Source: a virus | Length of the DNA: 64,000 nucleotides | Strand: one strand, 5' to 3' | Virus record (IMG/VR): IMGVR_UViG_3300010883_026915 | Coordinates: 16,015 to 80,014 of that record | Part shown: piece after piece, positions 15,953 to 27,600 of the stretch | Layout: every line of letters starts with the position of its first letter | Numbering within the stretch: the stretch's first letter is position 1 | The notes under the pieces: model-generated | Told to the model about the DNA's origin: nothing | What the model saw: the letters and a program-made list of their open reading frames with translations, nothing else | Databases searched by the model: none | Program-made: the position numbers and the translations under genes

Positions 15953-16135
15953 ATGGAAAAAGATGAAGTAATGAAGCTTGCTAAGCTTAGAAGCTATTTA
16001 ATAACCTATTATAACAAACTCGAAAACCCAGGAAACCAAACTTCTTTGACTTCGACAAAGGATGTTGCATACCTATGTGAGACTGTAATTAAGAGCATGG
16101 ATGACATTCTTAAGGAATTTGTTAATTTTGAATAA
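15953..16135 (+). CDS. Small protein of unknown function (60 residues)
   Basis: A 60-residue charged protein, probably two helices, with no membrane segment. It is flanked on both sides by gaps of 66-86 bases that contain promoter-like motifs, and it has a clear AAAGGA ribosome site, so it is likely expressed as its own short unit. I do not recognise a family. Its place between the spike and gp25 genes suggests a baseplate chaperone or minor component, without further support. Confidence 0.6.
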   Translation: MEKDEVMKLAKLRSYLITYYNKLENPGNQTSLTSTKDVAYLCETVIKSMDDILKEFVNFE

Positions 16136-16177
16136 ATAAAAATCTAGCATATGTATAGTCTCAGTTTCACAATGCTG

Positions 16178-16184
16178 TATAATT
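16178..16184 (+). promoter_or_regulatory. Candidate late-type promoter TATAATT
   Basis: TATAATT lies 18-24 bases before the ATG at 16202, followed by GGAGG at 16191-16195. A second candidate, TATAGTC, sits at 16154-16160. Either could serve the gp25-gp6 unit. Confidence 0.4.
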
Positions 16185-16201
16185 AATACTGGAGGCTTTA
16201 C

Positions 16202-16690
16202 ATGCCATCACCACCAGACGATGAAGAATTTAGATCTTCTGGTCTTTATTTTACAAGCGGATCATTATTAAGCGAGGTTGAAGCCCTCGCTGTTGGTGTT
16301 AGATTACCAATTGAAGTAGGAACAGAACGATCTGATTTATTTCAAATGAATTATGATGCTGCTTCTCAAGTTGGCGATAACTTTAAAAATCTTGTAAATA
16401 CTGATCATAATGAAAGGCTTGGGAGTCCAAGCTACGGTGCAAATCTTGGTCCGCTAATATCAGAGTATCAGGAGTTAGGTGATGATTTTGAGTCAGCAGC
16501 GATGGATAGAATACAAGCAGCAGTTACAAAATGGATGCCAACAGTCCAGCTTAACACTTTTACTTCGAAATTTGTCGAAGATAGAGATCCTGGAATGCTC
16601 AGGCTTGATATATCAATAGGCTACAGTGTCACATCGCCCACAGTAAGCTTTTCAGGAAGGAAATTAAATGTATCGTTTATGCTTCTATAA
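16202..16690 (+). CDS. 25: Baseplate wedge protein gp25-like
   Basis: A 162-residue member of the GPW/gp25 family. The core RSDLFQMNYDAASQVGDNFKN, the ERLGSPSYGANLGPLI segment and a later ISIGYS strand match the gp25 fold, a conserved element at the sheath-baseplate junction of contractile tails. It is slightly longer than T4 gp25, with a loose N-terminal extension of about 30 residues. A gp6-like gene follows, the same pairing as in T4, where gp25 and gp6 contact each other. GGAGG precedes the ATG. Confidence 0.88.
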   Translation: MPSPPDDEEFRSSGLYFTSGSLLSEVEALAVGVRLPIEVGTERSDLFQMNYDAASQVGDNFKNLVNTDHNERLGSPSYGANLGPLISEYQELGDDFESAAMDRIQAAVTKWMPTVQLNTFTSKFVEDRDPGMLRLDISIGYSVTSPTVSFSGRKLNVSFMLL

Positions 16691-16709
16691 TTTATACGTG
16701 AGAGTTTAA

Positions 16710-18563
16710 ATGTCAAATAATAAAAAAAACACAGTTCAATCAATTAGAGAATCACAGAGAACATATTTAAATAGAGATTTTGATTCATTCAGATCTTCAC
16801 TTTCTTCATATGGAAAAGCTTTTTTTAGTGAAAAAAATGCTGACTTTGGCCCAAATGGATTTGCTGGAATGATGATTGAGCTAGCAGCATATGTTGGTGA
16901 CACACTTTCTTATTATATGGATCATCAATTCCAAGAATTAGATCTTTCAGAAGCTGTCGAGCCTTCTAATGTTGAGAGGCTTATACGGAATACAGGTATG
17001 AAAATAACTGGCGCCTCTCCTGCAACAGTTCTCGTCGATTTTTATATTGAAGTTCCAGCAATACTTGAAAGGAGAAAATATGTTCCTAAATCAACCCTTT
17101 TACCTGTAATAAAGGAAGGAACTACAGTTTCATCTGGTGGCGGAATTATCTTTACACTATACGAAACACTTGATTTTAGTAGAAAAAGCTCAATGGGAAA
17201 TATTATTGCAACTTATGTTACTATGAAATCAGATTCATCTGGAAATCCAACGTCATTTTCTGTAAAAATGTCAGGAATGTGTATATCATCAACAACTCAA
17301 AAAGAACAGTTTGTCATACCCAATAGGTTTGAACCTTTTAGAAAGATAATGTTATCAAATGCAAATGTAACTGAAATAATTGATATAATAGATTCAGAGG
17401 GCAATGAATATTATGAAGTTGAAAGCTTAACGCAGGATACAGTTTTTAAAAGGGTTGACAATCTTGCATATGATTCTGAATCTGTTGCAGAAAACATAGA
17501 GCTTCTTCCAGCTCCAAGAAGATTTATTACGTCAACATCAATAAAATCAAAAAAGACACAAATTCAGTTTGGCGGCGGAAATGCAAAATCTACTGATAAC
17601 GATTTAATGCCAGACCCTTCTGAGCTATCAATTCCATTTTACGGAAAGAGAACATCTGTTTCAAATTTTGCTATTGATCCAAACAGGCTTTTAAATACAA
17701 TTACACTTGGAATCTCACCACAAGGCACAACAATTTCAGTAAGGTATAGAGCAGGAGGCGGCATTAAGCATAATGTTTCTGCTGGGTCAATTAGAAATGT
17801 AAACAATCTTAAGGTAAAGTTTGGATCAAATATATCAGCTCCTAGTGTTTCATCAATACGATCATCACTAGAAGTTGATAATCAAAAAGCTGCAGCTGGC
17901 GGAGAAAATGCACCAACATTGAATGAAATGAGATCAATAGCACTGTCATATAGAAACTCACAATCGAGAATAGTTACAAAGGATGATCTTGTAGCAAGAA
18001 TATATACTATGCCAAATAAGTTTGGAAGGGTCTTTAGAGTTGGAATTAGGGCAAATAATAATAATCCGCTTGCAAGTGTTATTTCAATATTAAGTCGTGA
18101 CTCTGATGGGAAGTTAACAATATCATCAGACTCGCTTAAGCAAAATTTAGCAACATATATAAATGAATCAAGATTAATATCAGATGCAATAGATATAGTT
18201 GATGGTGCCGTCATAAATATTGCAGTAGCATATGGTGTTACAGTTTCTGGAAATTGTAACCCAGAGACAGTTATTCAAAAAATAAATACATCAATATACT
18301 CATACATGAATATTGAAAATTTTCAAATAGAGCAGCCAATTATAACATCTGATATAGTAAATATAATATTAAATACTCAAGATGTAGTCTCTATAGTAAA
18401 TTTGAAATTTACGAATAGATATGGTGTTATTGGTGATAATGTATATAGCGGCATATCATATCCGATCGATCAAAACACTAGTAGAGGAATGATAATATCA
18501 CCACCGGGCTCTATATTTGAGTTAAAATATCCAAATGAAGATATAGTTGGAACAATAAGGTAA
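16710..18563 (+). CDS. 6: Baseplate wedge protein gp6-like (Baseplate J family)
   Basis: A 617-residue protein with the N-terminal segment PNGFAGMMIELAAYVGDTLSYY, which matches the gp6/gpJ family motif where the helix before the wedge core begins. The middle has the expected strand-rich region with RYRAGGG near residue 345. The C-terminal RIVTKDDLVARIYTMPNKFG resembles the gp6 dimerisation part. gp6 forms the inner ring of the baseplate and links wedges around the hub. It is close in size to T4 gp6. It starts 19 bases after gp25 and is followed by a long run of structural genes. Confidence 0.82.
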   Translation: MSNNKKNTVQSIRESQRTYLNRDFDSFRSSLSSYGKAFFSEKNADFGPNGFAGMMIELAAYVGDTLSYYMDHQFQELDLSEAVEPSNVERLIRNTGMKITGASPATVLVDFYIEVPAILERRKYVPKSTLLPVIKEGTTVSSGGGIIFTLYETLDFSRKSSMGNIIATYVTMKSDSSGNPTSFSVKMSGMCISSTTQKEQFVIPNRFEPFRKIMLSNANVTEIIDIIDSEGNEYYEVESLTQDTVFKRVDNLAYDSESVAENIELLPAPRRFITSTSIKSKKTQIQFGGGNAKSTDNDLMPDPSELSIPFYGKRTSVSNFAIDPNRLLNTITLGISPQGTTISVRYRAGGGIKHNVSAGSIRNVNNLKVKFGSNISAPSVSSIRSSLEVDNQKAAAGGENAPTLNEMRSIALSYRNSQSRIVTKDDLVARIYTMPNKFGRVFRVGIRANNNNPLASVISILSRDSDGKLTISSDSLKQNLATYINESRLISDAIDIVDGAVINIAVAYGVTVSGNCNPETVIQKINTSIYSYMNIENFQIEQPIITSDIVNIILNTQDVVSIVNLKFTNRYGVIGDNVYSGISYPIDQNTSRGMIISPPGSIFELKYPNEDIVGTIR

Positions 18564-18566
18564 AAC

Positions 18567-20111
18567 ATGTATAGAATACTGACAGCTAGCAAAGATACAT
18601 ACGTTACTAATAAGATTATTAATAATAGTTTTAGAGCAACAGATGCAAATGTAGGAATGGCATCTACTCTTGATTTATATAAATTATATGGAGAGTCTAC
18701 GTCTGGATCTGTTGAAAATCCAATCGAAATAAGTAGAATATTATTAAAGTTTAATTTAAATCCATTACGTGCACTTACTGGATCAATACTTGACTTAGAT
18801 TCAAGTACTTTTAAAGCAACATTAAATCTATATGATGTATACGGAGGTCAAACAACACCTAGTAATTTTAAATTAATAGTATTTCCACTTTCAAAATCTT
18901 TTGATGAGGGTATAGGTAGAAATATAGTAGATTTTTCTGACTTAGATTCTTCTAACTTTATAACAGCATCTGTATCAAATAGTTCTGCTGATGCCTGGCA
19001 TCTAAGCGGCGCAAACAAGCAAGGTTTTCTAGGATCAAGTAATATTGATATTATATCAAGCGGAACGCTGAGTGGAAGTAGTGAAACAGAGAATATTAAT
19101 ATCTGGAAATCGCAAACTTTTAGTACAGGAGATGAGAATCTATCTATAGACGTAACTACAATAGTATCTGGAACACTAGTAGGTTTAATACCCGATTGTG
19201 GCTTTAGGATTTCATTTAGCGGAAGCCAGGAAACAGATAAGAAAACAAGATTTGTAAAAAGATTTGCATCTAGACATACTACAAACTATATCAAAAGGCC
19301 TTCAATTGTTATTCATTACGATGATTCTGTACAAGATCATCACGAAGTTTTTTACTTTGACATGACGGGAAGCGTATTTTTAAATAATAGTGCAAGAGGC
19401 ACAAGAAGAAATTTCAGATCAGGATCAGCTGCAACTGAAATAACAGGTTCAGACTGCCTATATCTTGAGCTTGTATCAGGATCTAATCTAAGCGGAACAT
19501 TATTCCAGAAAACAATAACTGGATCTCAGCATAAAATTGGAAAAAACTTTATAACAGGTGTATATTCTGCATCATTTGCAATAAGTGAGTTCGAAAGTGG
19601 CACTTTATATCACCATGTTAAAAGTGCAGGATCAGCAAGCTTTACTGCTGTATGGTCATCAATGGATAAAACTGTTCCATTTCTAACATCTTCACTAGTT
19701 ATTTTTAGAACTGATAGATCTGCATTTGATAATGATCAAAAAAGACTTATTGTTACAGTAACAAATGTTCAACCTACATATGGCTTAAATGATAAAGTTA
19801 GATTTAGAGTATTTGCTGAAAATATAGATAGAGATGTTGTATATAAGAAGGTTCCAATGGAAACAAAGAGCCAGATATTTACAAAAATGTACTATAGAAT
19901 TAGGGATGCAATATCTTCAGATATAATAATACCATTTGAAAAATCAAACAATGCAACTCTTTGTTCTACTGATAGTGATGGAATGTATTTTGATATATAT
20001 ATGGATTCACTTAATGAGGGTAGACTTTATACTATAGACTTTTTAATAAAAGACATGGGTGAGGATCTTCTCTTTACAGATGTTGCAGCAAAATTTCGAC
20101 TAGAGAAATAG
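18567..20111 (+). CDS. Virion structural protein with DNRLRE-like domain
   Basis: A 514-residue protein. Residues 1-250 have the layout of a DNRLRE-type jelly-roll: DTYVTN, then an N-x-G segment (ATDANVGMAS), then SRILLKFNL, with a strand-turn pattern ending in a PSIVIHYDD strand. This domain is known in bacterial and phage cell-surface proteins. The C-terminal 260 residues are strand-rich, with many GS turns, and match nothing I know. It is placed between gp6 and a 1225-residue lectin-like protein with gaps of only 1-3 bases, so it is probably a baseplate-peripheral component. Confidence 0.65.
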   Translation: MYRILTASKDTYVTNKIINNSFRATDANVGMASTLDLYKLYGESTSGSVENPIEISRILLKFNLNPLRALTGSILDLDSSTFKATLNLYDVYGGQTTPSNFKLIVFPLSKSFDEGIGRNIVDFSDLDSSNFITASVSNSSADAWHLSGANKQGFLGSSNIDIISSGTLSGSSETENINIWKSQTFSTGDENLSIDVTTIVSGTLVGLIPDCGFRISFSGSQETDKKTRFVKRFASRHTTNYIKRPSIVIHYDDSVQDHHEVFYFDMTGSVFLNNSARGTRRNFRSGSAATEITGSDCLYLELVSGSNLSGTLFQKTITGSQHKIGKNFITGVYSASFAISEFESGTLYHHVKSAGSASFTAVWSSMDKTVPFLTSSLVIFRTDRSAFDNDQKRLIVTVTNVQPTYGLNDKVRFRVFAENIDRDVVYKKVPMETKSQIFTKMYYRIRDAISSDIIIPFEKSNNATLCSTDSDGMYFDIYMDSLNEGRLYTIDFLIKDMGEDLLFTDVAAKFRLEK

Positions 20112-20112
20112 T

Positions 20113-23100
20113 ATGAAAAAACGAATAGTTTCAAAATCAAAAAGACCTTCTCTATTTAAAAATGAAAAATCAATAAATAAACTGACTTCAAAAAAAGAAA
20201 TAAGTCTTTCTAGTATGATGGATACAAATATACAGTCAGATGAATCATTTAGATATGATTCTTATTCAGAAGCTATAAAAAACACACAACAGCTTAACAT
20301 TGACTATACAAAATTCAAAAATCATACATTTTTCAATTCTGCGCAAGCAAAGACAAATATTGCAATATCTAAAATAATTAATGAGTATCCGTTTGATCAA
20401 AATAAAAAATCAATAGAGTCATTTTTTGATTCACTTACTGGATTTGAAAATTATGTTTTTAACATATTTCCAAAATATACTGGCTATTTACATTTTTCAG
20501 GAACAGTCTCTGGTGAACCAGCTAGTAATGGAACAATATTAGAAATATTTGATTCAAGCGGCTATAAGTTCCCACAATTCTCTACAAAAAATGATGGAAA
20601 TGCAGAGATAGATTTCGAATATAATCCGATCACAGTAGAGTTTCAAACATATATACCGGATCAGGTAAATGAAAATCAAATAATTATTCAAAAACAAAAA
20701 GAAGCAGGCTTCGGAGTAAATATTGCACTAAGCAGAAGCCTTGATACTTCAAGATGTAATATTATATGGTCTGTTGTTTCTGGTGGCATACACACATCTG
20801 TATCAAGTAGTATAGAAAAGGGAAAATGGGTTAATGTAGGTTGTATATATGATAGGGGAAATGAAAACAATCTGCACTTATTTTTTGACGGTGAGCTTCA
20901 AGGAACTTCTTCAAATAAAGCAGAGTTTAGTATACTTTCTTTTGACAAGTCTCCGCTTTATATTGGGACCGGATCTATATTCAATATTGATTCAAGATTT
21001 CAAAAAGGAGGAGAATCTACATTTTCACCTCAGGTATCTCTTTCTGGAAATTTAGATGAAGTTAGAGTGTTCCATGATGTTAGAACTGCAGATGAGCTAA
21101 AAGAGTTTAGACAAAAGAGTATCTTTCCTGAGCCAAACCTAGTATGCTATTTAAAGTTTAATGAACCATCGGGAAGCTATAAGGGAAATAAAATTATATT
21201 AGACTCTTCTGGAAACTCAAATCATGCTTTAATTCAAAACTTTACTAGTGAGCTAAGATTTACAGGATCACTTAGCTCGCCCTTGCTATTTGAAAAGAAA
21301 AACCTAACCCCGATTTTATTTCCTGATCACTACCTTGTTAAAGATCTAAATACAAAAATGCTTATATCAGCATCTAGGTATGACGAGATAAATCCAAATC
21401 TTATAACAAGATTAATACCAAAGCACTTTTTCGTCGAAGGTCAGGCAAATGAGGGATTTTCAACACAGGCTGGAGAAATTGTAAAAGCCATAACAGGAAA
21501 TTCAATGCCAGGATCAGCAAAGCTTGGAAGTGCGCAGCTTATGACATCATTTCTACTAGTTTATGCAAAATTCTTTGATGAATTGAAGATAGTAATTGAT
21601 AGCATTAGTAATTTTCTTAATGTAAACTATGAAAACGAAGAGACTATACCAGATCAGCTATTGCCAGCACTTGGGAGGTATTACGGAATAGATTTGCCTA
21701 GCTTGTTTACAAATGCTGATATATATCAATTTATTGATGGAGAAAGACTGGGAGAGAGCTGGGGTGCTAGTCCAAGATCACTTAGGGAATTACAAAACGC
21801 ACTCTGGAAAAGATTTTTGATAAATATTCCCTATATAACTAGATCAAAGGGAACAATAAGAAGTATAAAGTCTACATTATCATCATTTGGAATAGATCCA
21901 GATGATATTGTTAATATAAGAGAGTTTGGAGGACCTACTAAGAAGACACTAGATAATAAACGTATAAGAAAAATCAAGGCAATATCCTTTCTAGACTTTA
22001 CTGGATCTTTTGGTCATGAGAATGATACAGTTAACTATCAAGGCTACTCAAGCACATCTCCGATTTTTATTAGCAAATATCTTAGCTCTTCAAGAGTTGA
22101 ACCAGGATATCCTGAAATAAAGGGCAACTTTATAAATAAATCTAGTACAAATAGAAATGGTATATCAAATAATAAAAGTGATGGACAGCACACATCAGGA
22201 TCTTTTACATATGAAGCATATTATAGATTTCTAGAGAAGCCCAGGCTGGGTGGAAAAACACATTATGCAACACAGAGCCTAGCTAGACTTCATGTTACAG
22301 GATCACATGATGGAGTAGGTGGGGGAGCACATATTCTTAACATTCTGGCAACATCTGCTTCTATCCCTACAGAAAACAATAGATTAACTCTATTTGTTAG
22401 AGATGCCATCGACATCGCCACCCCTGGCCTAAAGATACAGATAAATGATAAAAATTTAGACCTGTTTAATGGTGAGCCCTGGTACATATCATTTGGAAAA
22501 GTCAGGTCAGATGACATCATAACTTCAGTATCAGAGAGTCTTGTTGGGTCAAAAGTTAGATCTCCGTTTTCAACGCCTAAGATTTCAACTAACATGACAT
22601 CATCATGGTTTATTAGGGCAGCAAGGTCTGCAAACGGGCGAGTTACAGAGTCTTACGTAAGTAAATCATTCTTTGCTTACGATGACCACAACCTGCTCGA
22701 AAATATCGCGCCCAGCGGTGAGACAGGCTATAATCCTAGTGGAACTTTTATAGCGATAGGCTCACAAAGCATGCCTCTTCCGACAACAATTTCACAAGAG
22801 AGATTTTTAATTAGTGATCGATCTTCTATTGAAGGATTGCCAAATTGGTCAAGTGGTGATCGAGACCTGGCAATGTCAACAAAATTCTCGGGCCAGGTTG
22901 GAAAGATAAGATTCTGGTCTTCTGCACTTGATGAAAAATCATTTAAAGATCATGTTAGAAATCCTGATTCTATAGGTTCACTAGACCCTGTAAAGAGTTA
23001 TGATTTTATAACTCAGGAAACAGGTTCTTTCCAGCGACTTAGAGTTGATCATCAGATGTCACAAGAAGTTCTCACATCTTCTGCAACAGGTGAGCTTATG

Positions 23101-23790
23101 ATAACAAACTTTACACAGACTACAGCAGCTACAGCACGCGGATTTGAGAAAAATAAACAAATTATAAAAAATGAAAATATATTCTACTCTATGCTTTCTC
23201 CAAAGTTTGATCTCTCACAAACAGATGAGAAAGTTAGAGTTAGAGGTTTCTCAGATTCTAAAAATATAGATAGTGAAGATTATGCATATGCATCACCAGT
23301 ATATGAAGTGCTGAGAAGTGAAAGCCCAGATGATGATACAAGATTTGCTATAGAGTTTTCAGCAATAAAAGCAGTTGAAGATGATATAATGTCTTTGTTT
23401 TCGTCTCTTGAGTTTTTTGATAATGCACTTGGAAATCCAAATTTATTATTTGATGAATTTTATCCTGATTTAGAGCAAATGAGAAAGATTTACTTTAGAA
23501 GACTATTAGCAAAACCTGAATTTGATTCATACTATAGGATGTTTAAATGGTTCACTAGTTCTCTAGGCAATATACTAGAGCAGCTTGTCCCAAAGAAGAC
23601 AAAGTTTCTTGGAATAGATTTTATATATGAGTCACATCCGTTGGAAAGAAATAGATTTAGATACCTATATGATGAGATTTATCTAGGGCAAGCCGAAAGA
23701 TCATTTGATAAACCCCCAGATAAGCCTACAGAATATCCTGATAATCCTGCTGCTGGGCAACTCAAGTCTGGCCAAATTAAGAAGTTTTAA
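20113..23790 (+). CDS. Large baseplate/tail protein with two LamG-like domains
   Basis: A 1225-residue protein with two stretches that look like concanavalin/laminin-G jelly-rolls. The first, about 130-370, contains KGKWVNVGCIYD, LHLFFDGELQG, NLDEVRVFHDVRTADEL and a final DSSGNSNHA. The second, about 690-955, ends in GQVGKIRFWSSALDEKS. Such domains bind sugars or proteins at cell surfaces. The region between contains helical parts (DQLLPALGRYYGIDLP) like those found in wedge proteins. The C-terminus is proline-rich. It is probably an outer baseplate protein that touches the host surface. Function is inferred from fold pattern and position. Confidence 0.7.
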   Translation: MKKRIVSKSKRPSLFKNEKSINKLTSKKEISLSSMMDTNIQSDESFRYDSYSEAIKNTQQLNIDYTKFKNHTFFNSAQAKTNIAISKIINEYPFDQNKKSIESFFDSLTGFENYVFNIFPKYTGYLHFSGTVSGEPASNGTILEIFDSSGYKFPQFSTKNDGNAEIDFEYNPITVEFQTYIPDQVNENQIIIQKQKEAGFGVNIALSRSLDTSRCNIIWSVVSGGIHTSVSSSIEKGKWVNVGCIYDRGNENNLHLFFDGELQGTSSNKAEFSILSFDKSPLYIGTGSIFNIDSRFQKGGESTFSPQVSLSGNLDEVRVFHDVRTADELKEFRQKSIFPEPNLVCYLKFNEPSGSYKGNKIILDSSGNSNHALIQNFTSELRFTGSLSSPLLFEKKNLTPILFPDHYLVKDLNTKMLISASRYDEINPNLITRLIPKHFFVEGQANEGFSTQAGEIVKAITGNSMPGSAKLGSAQLMTSFLLVYAKFFDELKIVIDSISNFLNVNYENEETIPDQLLPALGRYYGIDLPSLFTNADIYQFIDGERLGESWGASPRSLRELQNALWKRFLINIPYITRSKGTIRSIKSTLSSFGIDPDDIVNIREFGGPTKKTLDNKRIRKIKAISFLDFTGSFGHENDTVNYQGYSSTSPIFISKYLSSSRVEPGYPEIKGNFINKSSTNRNGISNNKSDGQHTSGSFTYEAYYRFLEKPRLGGKTHYATQSLARLHVTGSHDGVGGGAHILNILATSASIPTENNRLTLFVRDAIDIATPGLKIQINDKNLDLFNGEPWYISFGKVRSDDIITSVSESLVGSKVRSPFSTPKISTNMTSSWFIRAARSANGRVTESYVSKSFFAYDDHNLLENIAPSGETGYNPSGTFIAIGSQSMPLPTTISQERFLISDRSSIEGLPNWSSGDRDLAMSTKFSGQVGKIRFWSSALDEKSFKDHVRNPDSIGSLDPVKSYDFITQETGSFQRLRVDHQMSQEVLTSSATGELMITNFTQTTAATARGFEKNKQIIKNENIFYSMLSPKFDLSQTDEKVRVRGFSDSKNIDSEDYAYASPVYEVLRSESPDDDTRFAIEFSAIKAVEDDIMSLFSSLEFFDNALGNPNLLFDEFYPDLEQMRKIYFRRLLAKPEFDSYYRMFKWFTSSLGNILEQLVPKKTKFLGIDFIYESHPLERNRFRYLYDEIYLGQAERSFDKPPDKPTEYPDNPAAGQLKSGQIKKF

Positions 23791-23805
23791 AAATAAGAGT
23801 AAAAT

Positions 23806-24678
23806 ATGCCAATTAAACCGTTTATAGATAGAAAAGAGATAAATCTAAGCACTAATGACTCTCTGCTGGCGTTGGCATCTGCTGCATCTGGATCTTTCGC
23901 TGCACCATGTATAGATGCATTTAAGCAAGGTGTAAGCCTAAAGACTTCAAAAGATGTATTCTCAAGACTGCTTCCTTTCGTAGGATCTAAAGGTCTACCT
24001 TTAAATTTTTATGATACTATTGACTTCTCACTTGAAAGAACAACATATGGAAATGTTGAACTATTTAGTGAATCTAGCAATGGATCAACAGTTGATCCAT
24101 TTGATGATATATCATCATTAAATAATCCTGTTACTTTTCTTAAAGATGATGGTCTTACAGCTTACCCACAAGTTATGCTTAGTCCAAATTGGCTTGATCC
24201 AGGGCTCATGAACGGAATAATAGAGCCTTTAGATCTTAGGGGAACATTGCCAGGTGCTAGTGTTGACTCTCCCTTTGTAGCAAGAACAATAAAGGCAAGC
24301 ATTATGGATAATCCCTATCCGTATAGGTGCGATAGAGTGTTTGATAAAAAGTCTACATTTGATGTAGACGTTGCATTTATAGATTCTCAAAATCTAGGTC
24401 CATCAAAGGATAATTTTCATATGTTCTCTGAGCCTATAGGTGATTTCGGTAGATCAAAAATATCACCATATGACGAGCTAATTGACAGCTATATTGTAAA
24501 TGATCTAAAGACTATGAGTGATACTAATTTTAACGATACTATTGGACTTGGAATAATATCAAGGGGAGTAGGAACAATAATGAATTATAATTCTTCTAAA
24601 ATTGTTCAAAGAGGTGAGTCTGGATTTAGAAATCTAACAGTAGTTGACTCAATAGCATTTGGAGGCTTAGTTAAGTAA
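23806..24678 (+). CDS. Virion structural protein, unknown (290 residues)
   Basis: A 290-residue protein without a recognisable family. It has a Ser/Ala-rich stretch near residues 20-35 and a GLGIISRGVGTIMNY segment near the C-terminus. It contains no membrane segment or signal peptide. It lies in the dense baseplate run, and its stop overlaps the start of the next gene by one base (TAATG), so the two are probably translated together and may form one complex. Confidence 0.7.
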   Translation: MPIKPFIDRKEINLSTNDSLLALASAASGSFAAPCIDAFKQGVSLKTSKDVFSRLLPFVGSKGLPLNFYDTIDFSLERTTYGNVELFSESSNGSTVDPFDDISSLNNPVTFLKDDGLTAYPQVMLSPNWLDPGLMNGIIEPLDLRGTLPGASVDSPFVARTIKASIMDNPYPYRCDRVFDKKSTFDVDVAFIDSQNLGPSKDNFHMFSEPIGDFGRSKISPYDELIDSYIVNDLKTMSDTNFNDTIGLGIISRGVGTIMNYNSSKIVQRGESGFRNLTVVDSIAFGGLVK

Positions 24679-27600
24679 TGCCAATATCAGGTTCAAAAGG
24701 ATATAGATCGGGAATATTATCACTGCCCAATAGAGTTACAATAAGGATGACAGATAGTGTCAGTGGAACATATCCGACCACTGCTAGAACTACAGGTAAA
24801 ACTCATGGATTAATTGGAAAAAATATATTAAGATTTGATGATACTAAAACTAAGATGTTTTTAGGCTCAGATTCAATGGTATATCCAATTGTTCAGACAG
24901 CAGCAAACATATCACAATCTAATACTTCTATACTTATTGCATCGCCTAACAAGCCACCGACTATTATCACACATGGAACATCTTCTGACGGCCTTTCAAT
25001 GGACGGGATGATTTCAAATATAGAAAACGGTCTAGTATTTTTACCTTACGATGAAACAAGAATTGTTAATACAGGAAAATCTGATTCTTTCTATGCTACT
25101 GGCACAAAATCAGAAAATCTACCAGGATTTTCAGGTCCACTTAGGGATAAAATAAGTATAACAATACCAATAAATAATTCAAGCCAGAAAATAGCTACAA
25201 GATATAATGTTTCAGGAATAAATGTTGACTCAAGCGGGCATTTTCCTTCGACATCAGACAAATATTCTGGATTTTTATATTATAACCCAAGCTTAAATAG
25301 GTGGGAGGATATCGGCCTTGTAGATCATTTGCACAACTCATCTACAAACTACAAGATGTACTATCAGAGTACAAGTACAGATGTAAGCAAAGTTGATTGC
25401 TGGATCGCTGGCACACATGTTACAAGCTCCAATCTTGGAGCTGGCACTCCTTCTTATCCCAAAATGCAGCAATTTGCAATGTCAGATCATATGGCAGTAT
25501 ATCTTGACTCTGTCGCTGATATATCTTCTGTAAAGGGCTCTAGTAAGTACTCAATATTGACGTCTTCTTTAGATTATCATCTTATTGGAACACCAACTAT
25601 AGCAGCATTAGCTCCGGGTGCATCAATATATCATGCTACATCTAGTCAGACTTTGTCTATTGACAATTATATAAATGATCCATTTGCACTAGAATCTATG
25701 GTTCTAGAGATACCAGTTGTAGTTCAAAGAATGAGAGGCACTGTTGCAAAGCCAACAGAAGAGTCTAGGTTTTATGAAGCATGCAGAGATATTGACAATT
25801 ATACATTTTTTATATATAGACAGACTAGACCTACTAATTCTAATATTGACTCAGATGAACATATAGAAACCTCAAGAAGATATTTGATTGGAAGCGGGTG
25901 TGCTACATTTTCAAATACAAATTCACTTTCAGGAAGAATGCCAGCGATTGTTCGTTCAAAGGGCTGGCCACACAAGCCAGCGTTTTCTCATGACTTTCTC
26001 GTTGCCAGTGGCGCTGCAGCAAATGAAAATGTAACTTCTAGTCCCATATCAGTGTTTTCAGGAACACTAGAAATAAAAATAAAACCAGCAGTAGCAAATG
26101 GGCAATATCTAGGGGGTTCTAGGTTTCCTCTAGGCCCAAGTATAGGTGCCGGTCTTGCTGGAGGCAGTGTTTTTTGTACTGATGGTATACGAAGCATAGT
26201 AACACAAGATTTTTGGCCAGGTGGAACAACTACATTGTCTGGAAATATAAAGCCAGCATCATCTAGACAATATTCACCTCAGATAAATACTAGTATTTTT
26301 AAAGGTGCTAGAGACCCACAGATTAGTTTCGCAGGATCATTATTACACAGTGAATATAATAACTTGCTTAGTGAGTACAAAGAGCTAGTTCTTAAAGATA
26401 AGCTAGGATTAGTTGATACTAGGCCGCTTGCAAATGGTATCGGCTTAAGATCAACAGGTTCAGTTGAAAATACAGTTTCAGGAACTATCGCACTTGGACA
26501 AAAAAGTGGAATACTAGGATATACAGCACAATCAACGCCATCTACAAGAAGCTTTCCTGTCGGTCTTGGATCTCTTCCAAACTCAAAAGAGTCACCATAT
26601 CTACTGCTACCTGGTGATGAAATAGTTCTGGGTCTTGATGTGGGTGTATCTATGATTCCAAGCTCTGGAACAAACATGACATGGACTTCTGGACTTGGGA
26701 CAATTGATGTTGGGAAAGATTTGGGATTCTATTCTGCATCTAGCGCAGATAATGAATACTTTGGAACAGTTTCAGGATCATTTATGAAACTAATAAAGGG
26801 TCAAGCTAAACTAACACTATACGGATCTCTAGTCAGATGGGGAAAGGGAATAGAAGGTGAATCAAATCAGAATATCACGTCAGATGCAATACATGAAGCT
26901 GTGGGAAACCATAGGGTAACAGATCAGTATGATATTCCAACAAGAAATGATCTATCTTCAAGCTACGTTGATAGATTTATAGTAGGTGTTATGAAATCTG
27001 GCTCAAGAGATGCATACTACTCAGAGAATAGCGGATATTATGAAAACACTATAAATTTTAATTTTGGATATAATCTAAAAAGATCTGTTAGAGGATTATT
27101 TTCTAAAAATAGAACTGGAATATACAGTAATCTTCAAAATACAATATTTTCTAATTATAGTGTTGGTGCTCCACCTAGATTAAAATATTCATCAGTTTTC
27201 CCTTCAAATACAAGCGTTGTACTTGACAGATACCATATATCTAGATACGGAGAGTCAATATTTGATTTTGGAAAAGGCTTTCGATCGCTCCAGAGATTTG
27301 TCGGACTAGACTGCAATAAAGAAAGATTTTATGATACTGTTATGCCTGATATTATGCACCTGGCTTTAGCATCACCATCACTATCTGTAGATCCAATACC
27401 TTCCGGAACATATACAAAAAGGATAACACTTGATAAGCATAGAGCTATATCATACCCATATAGTGGTAACCCGGATAGATATGTAGAACAAAAGTACTAT
27501 CTTAGAGTTGATGCTTCAAGTGGAACAATTGGAAGCACAATTCAAGATTTTAAATCTGACTATGACAGAAAGCTTGTCAATGTTTGCTTATTTCAACGAG

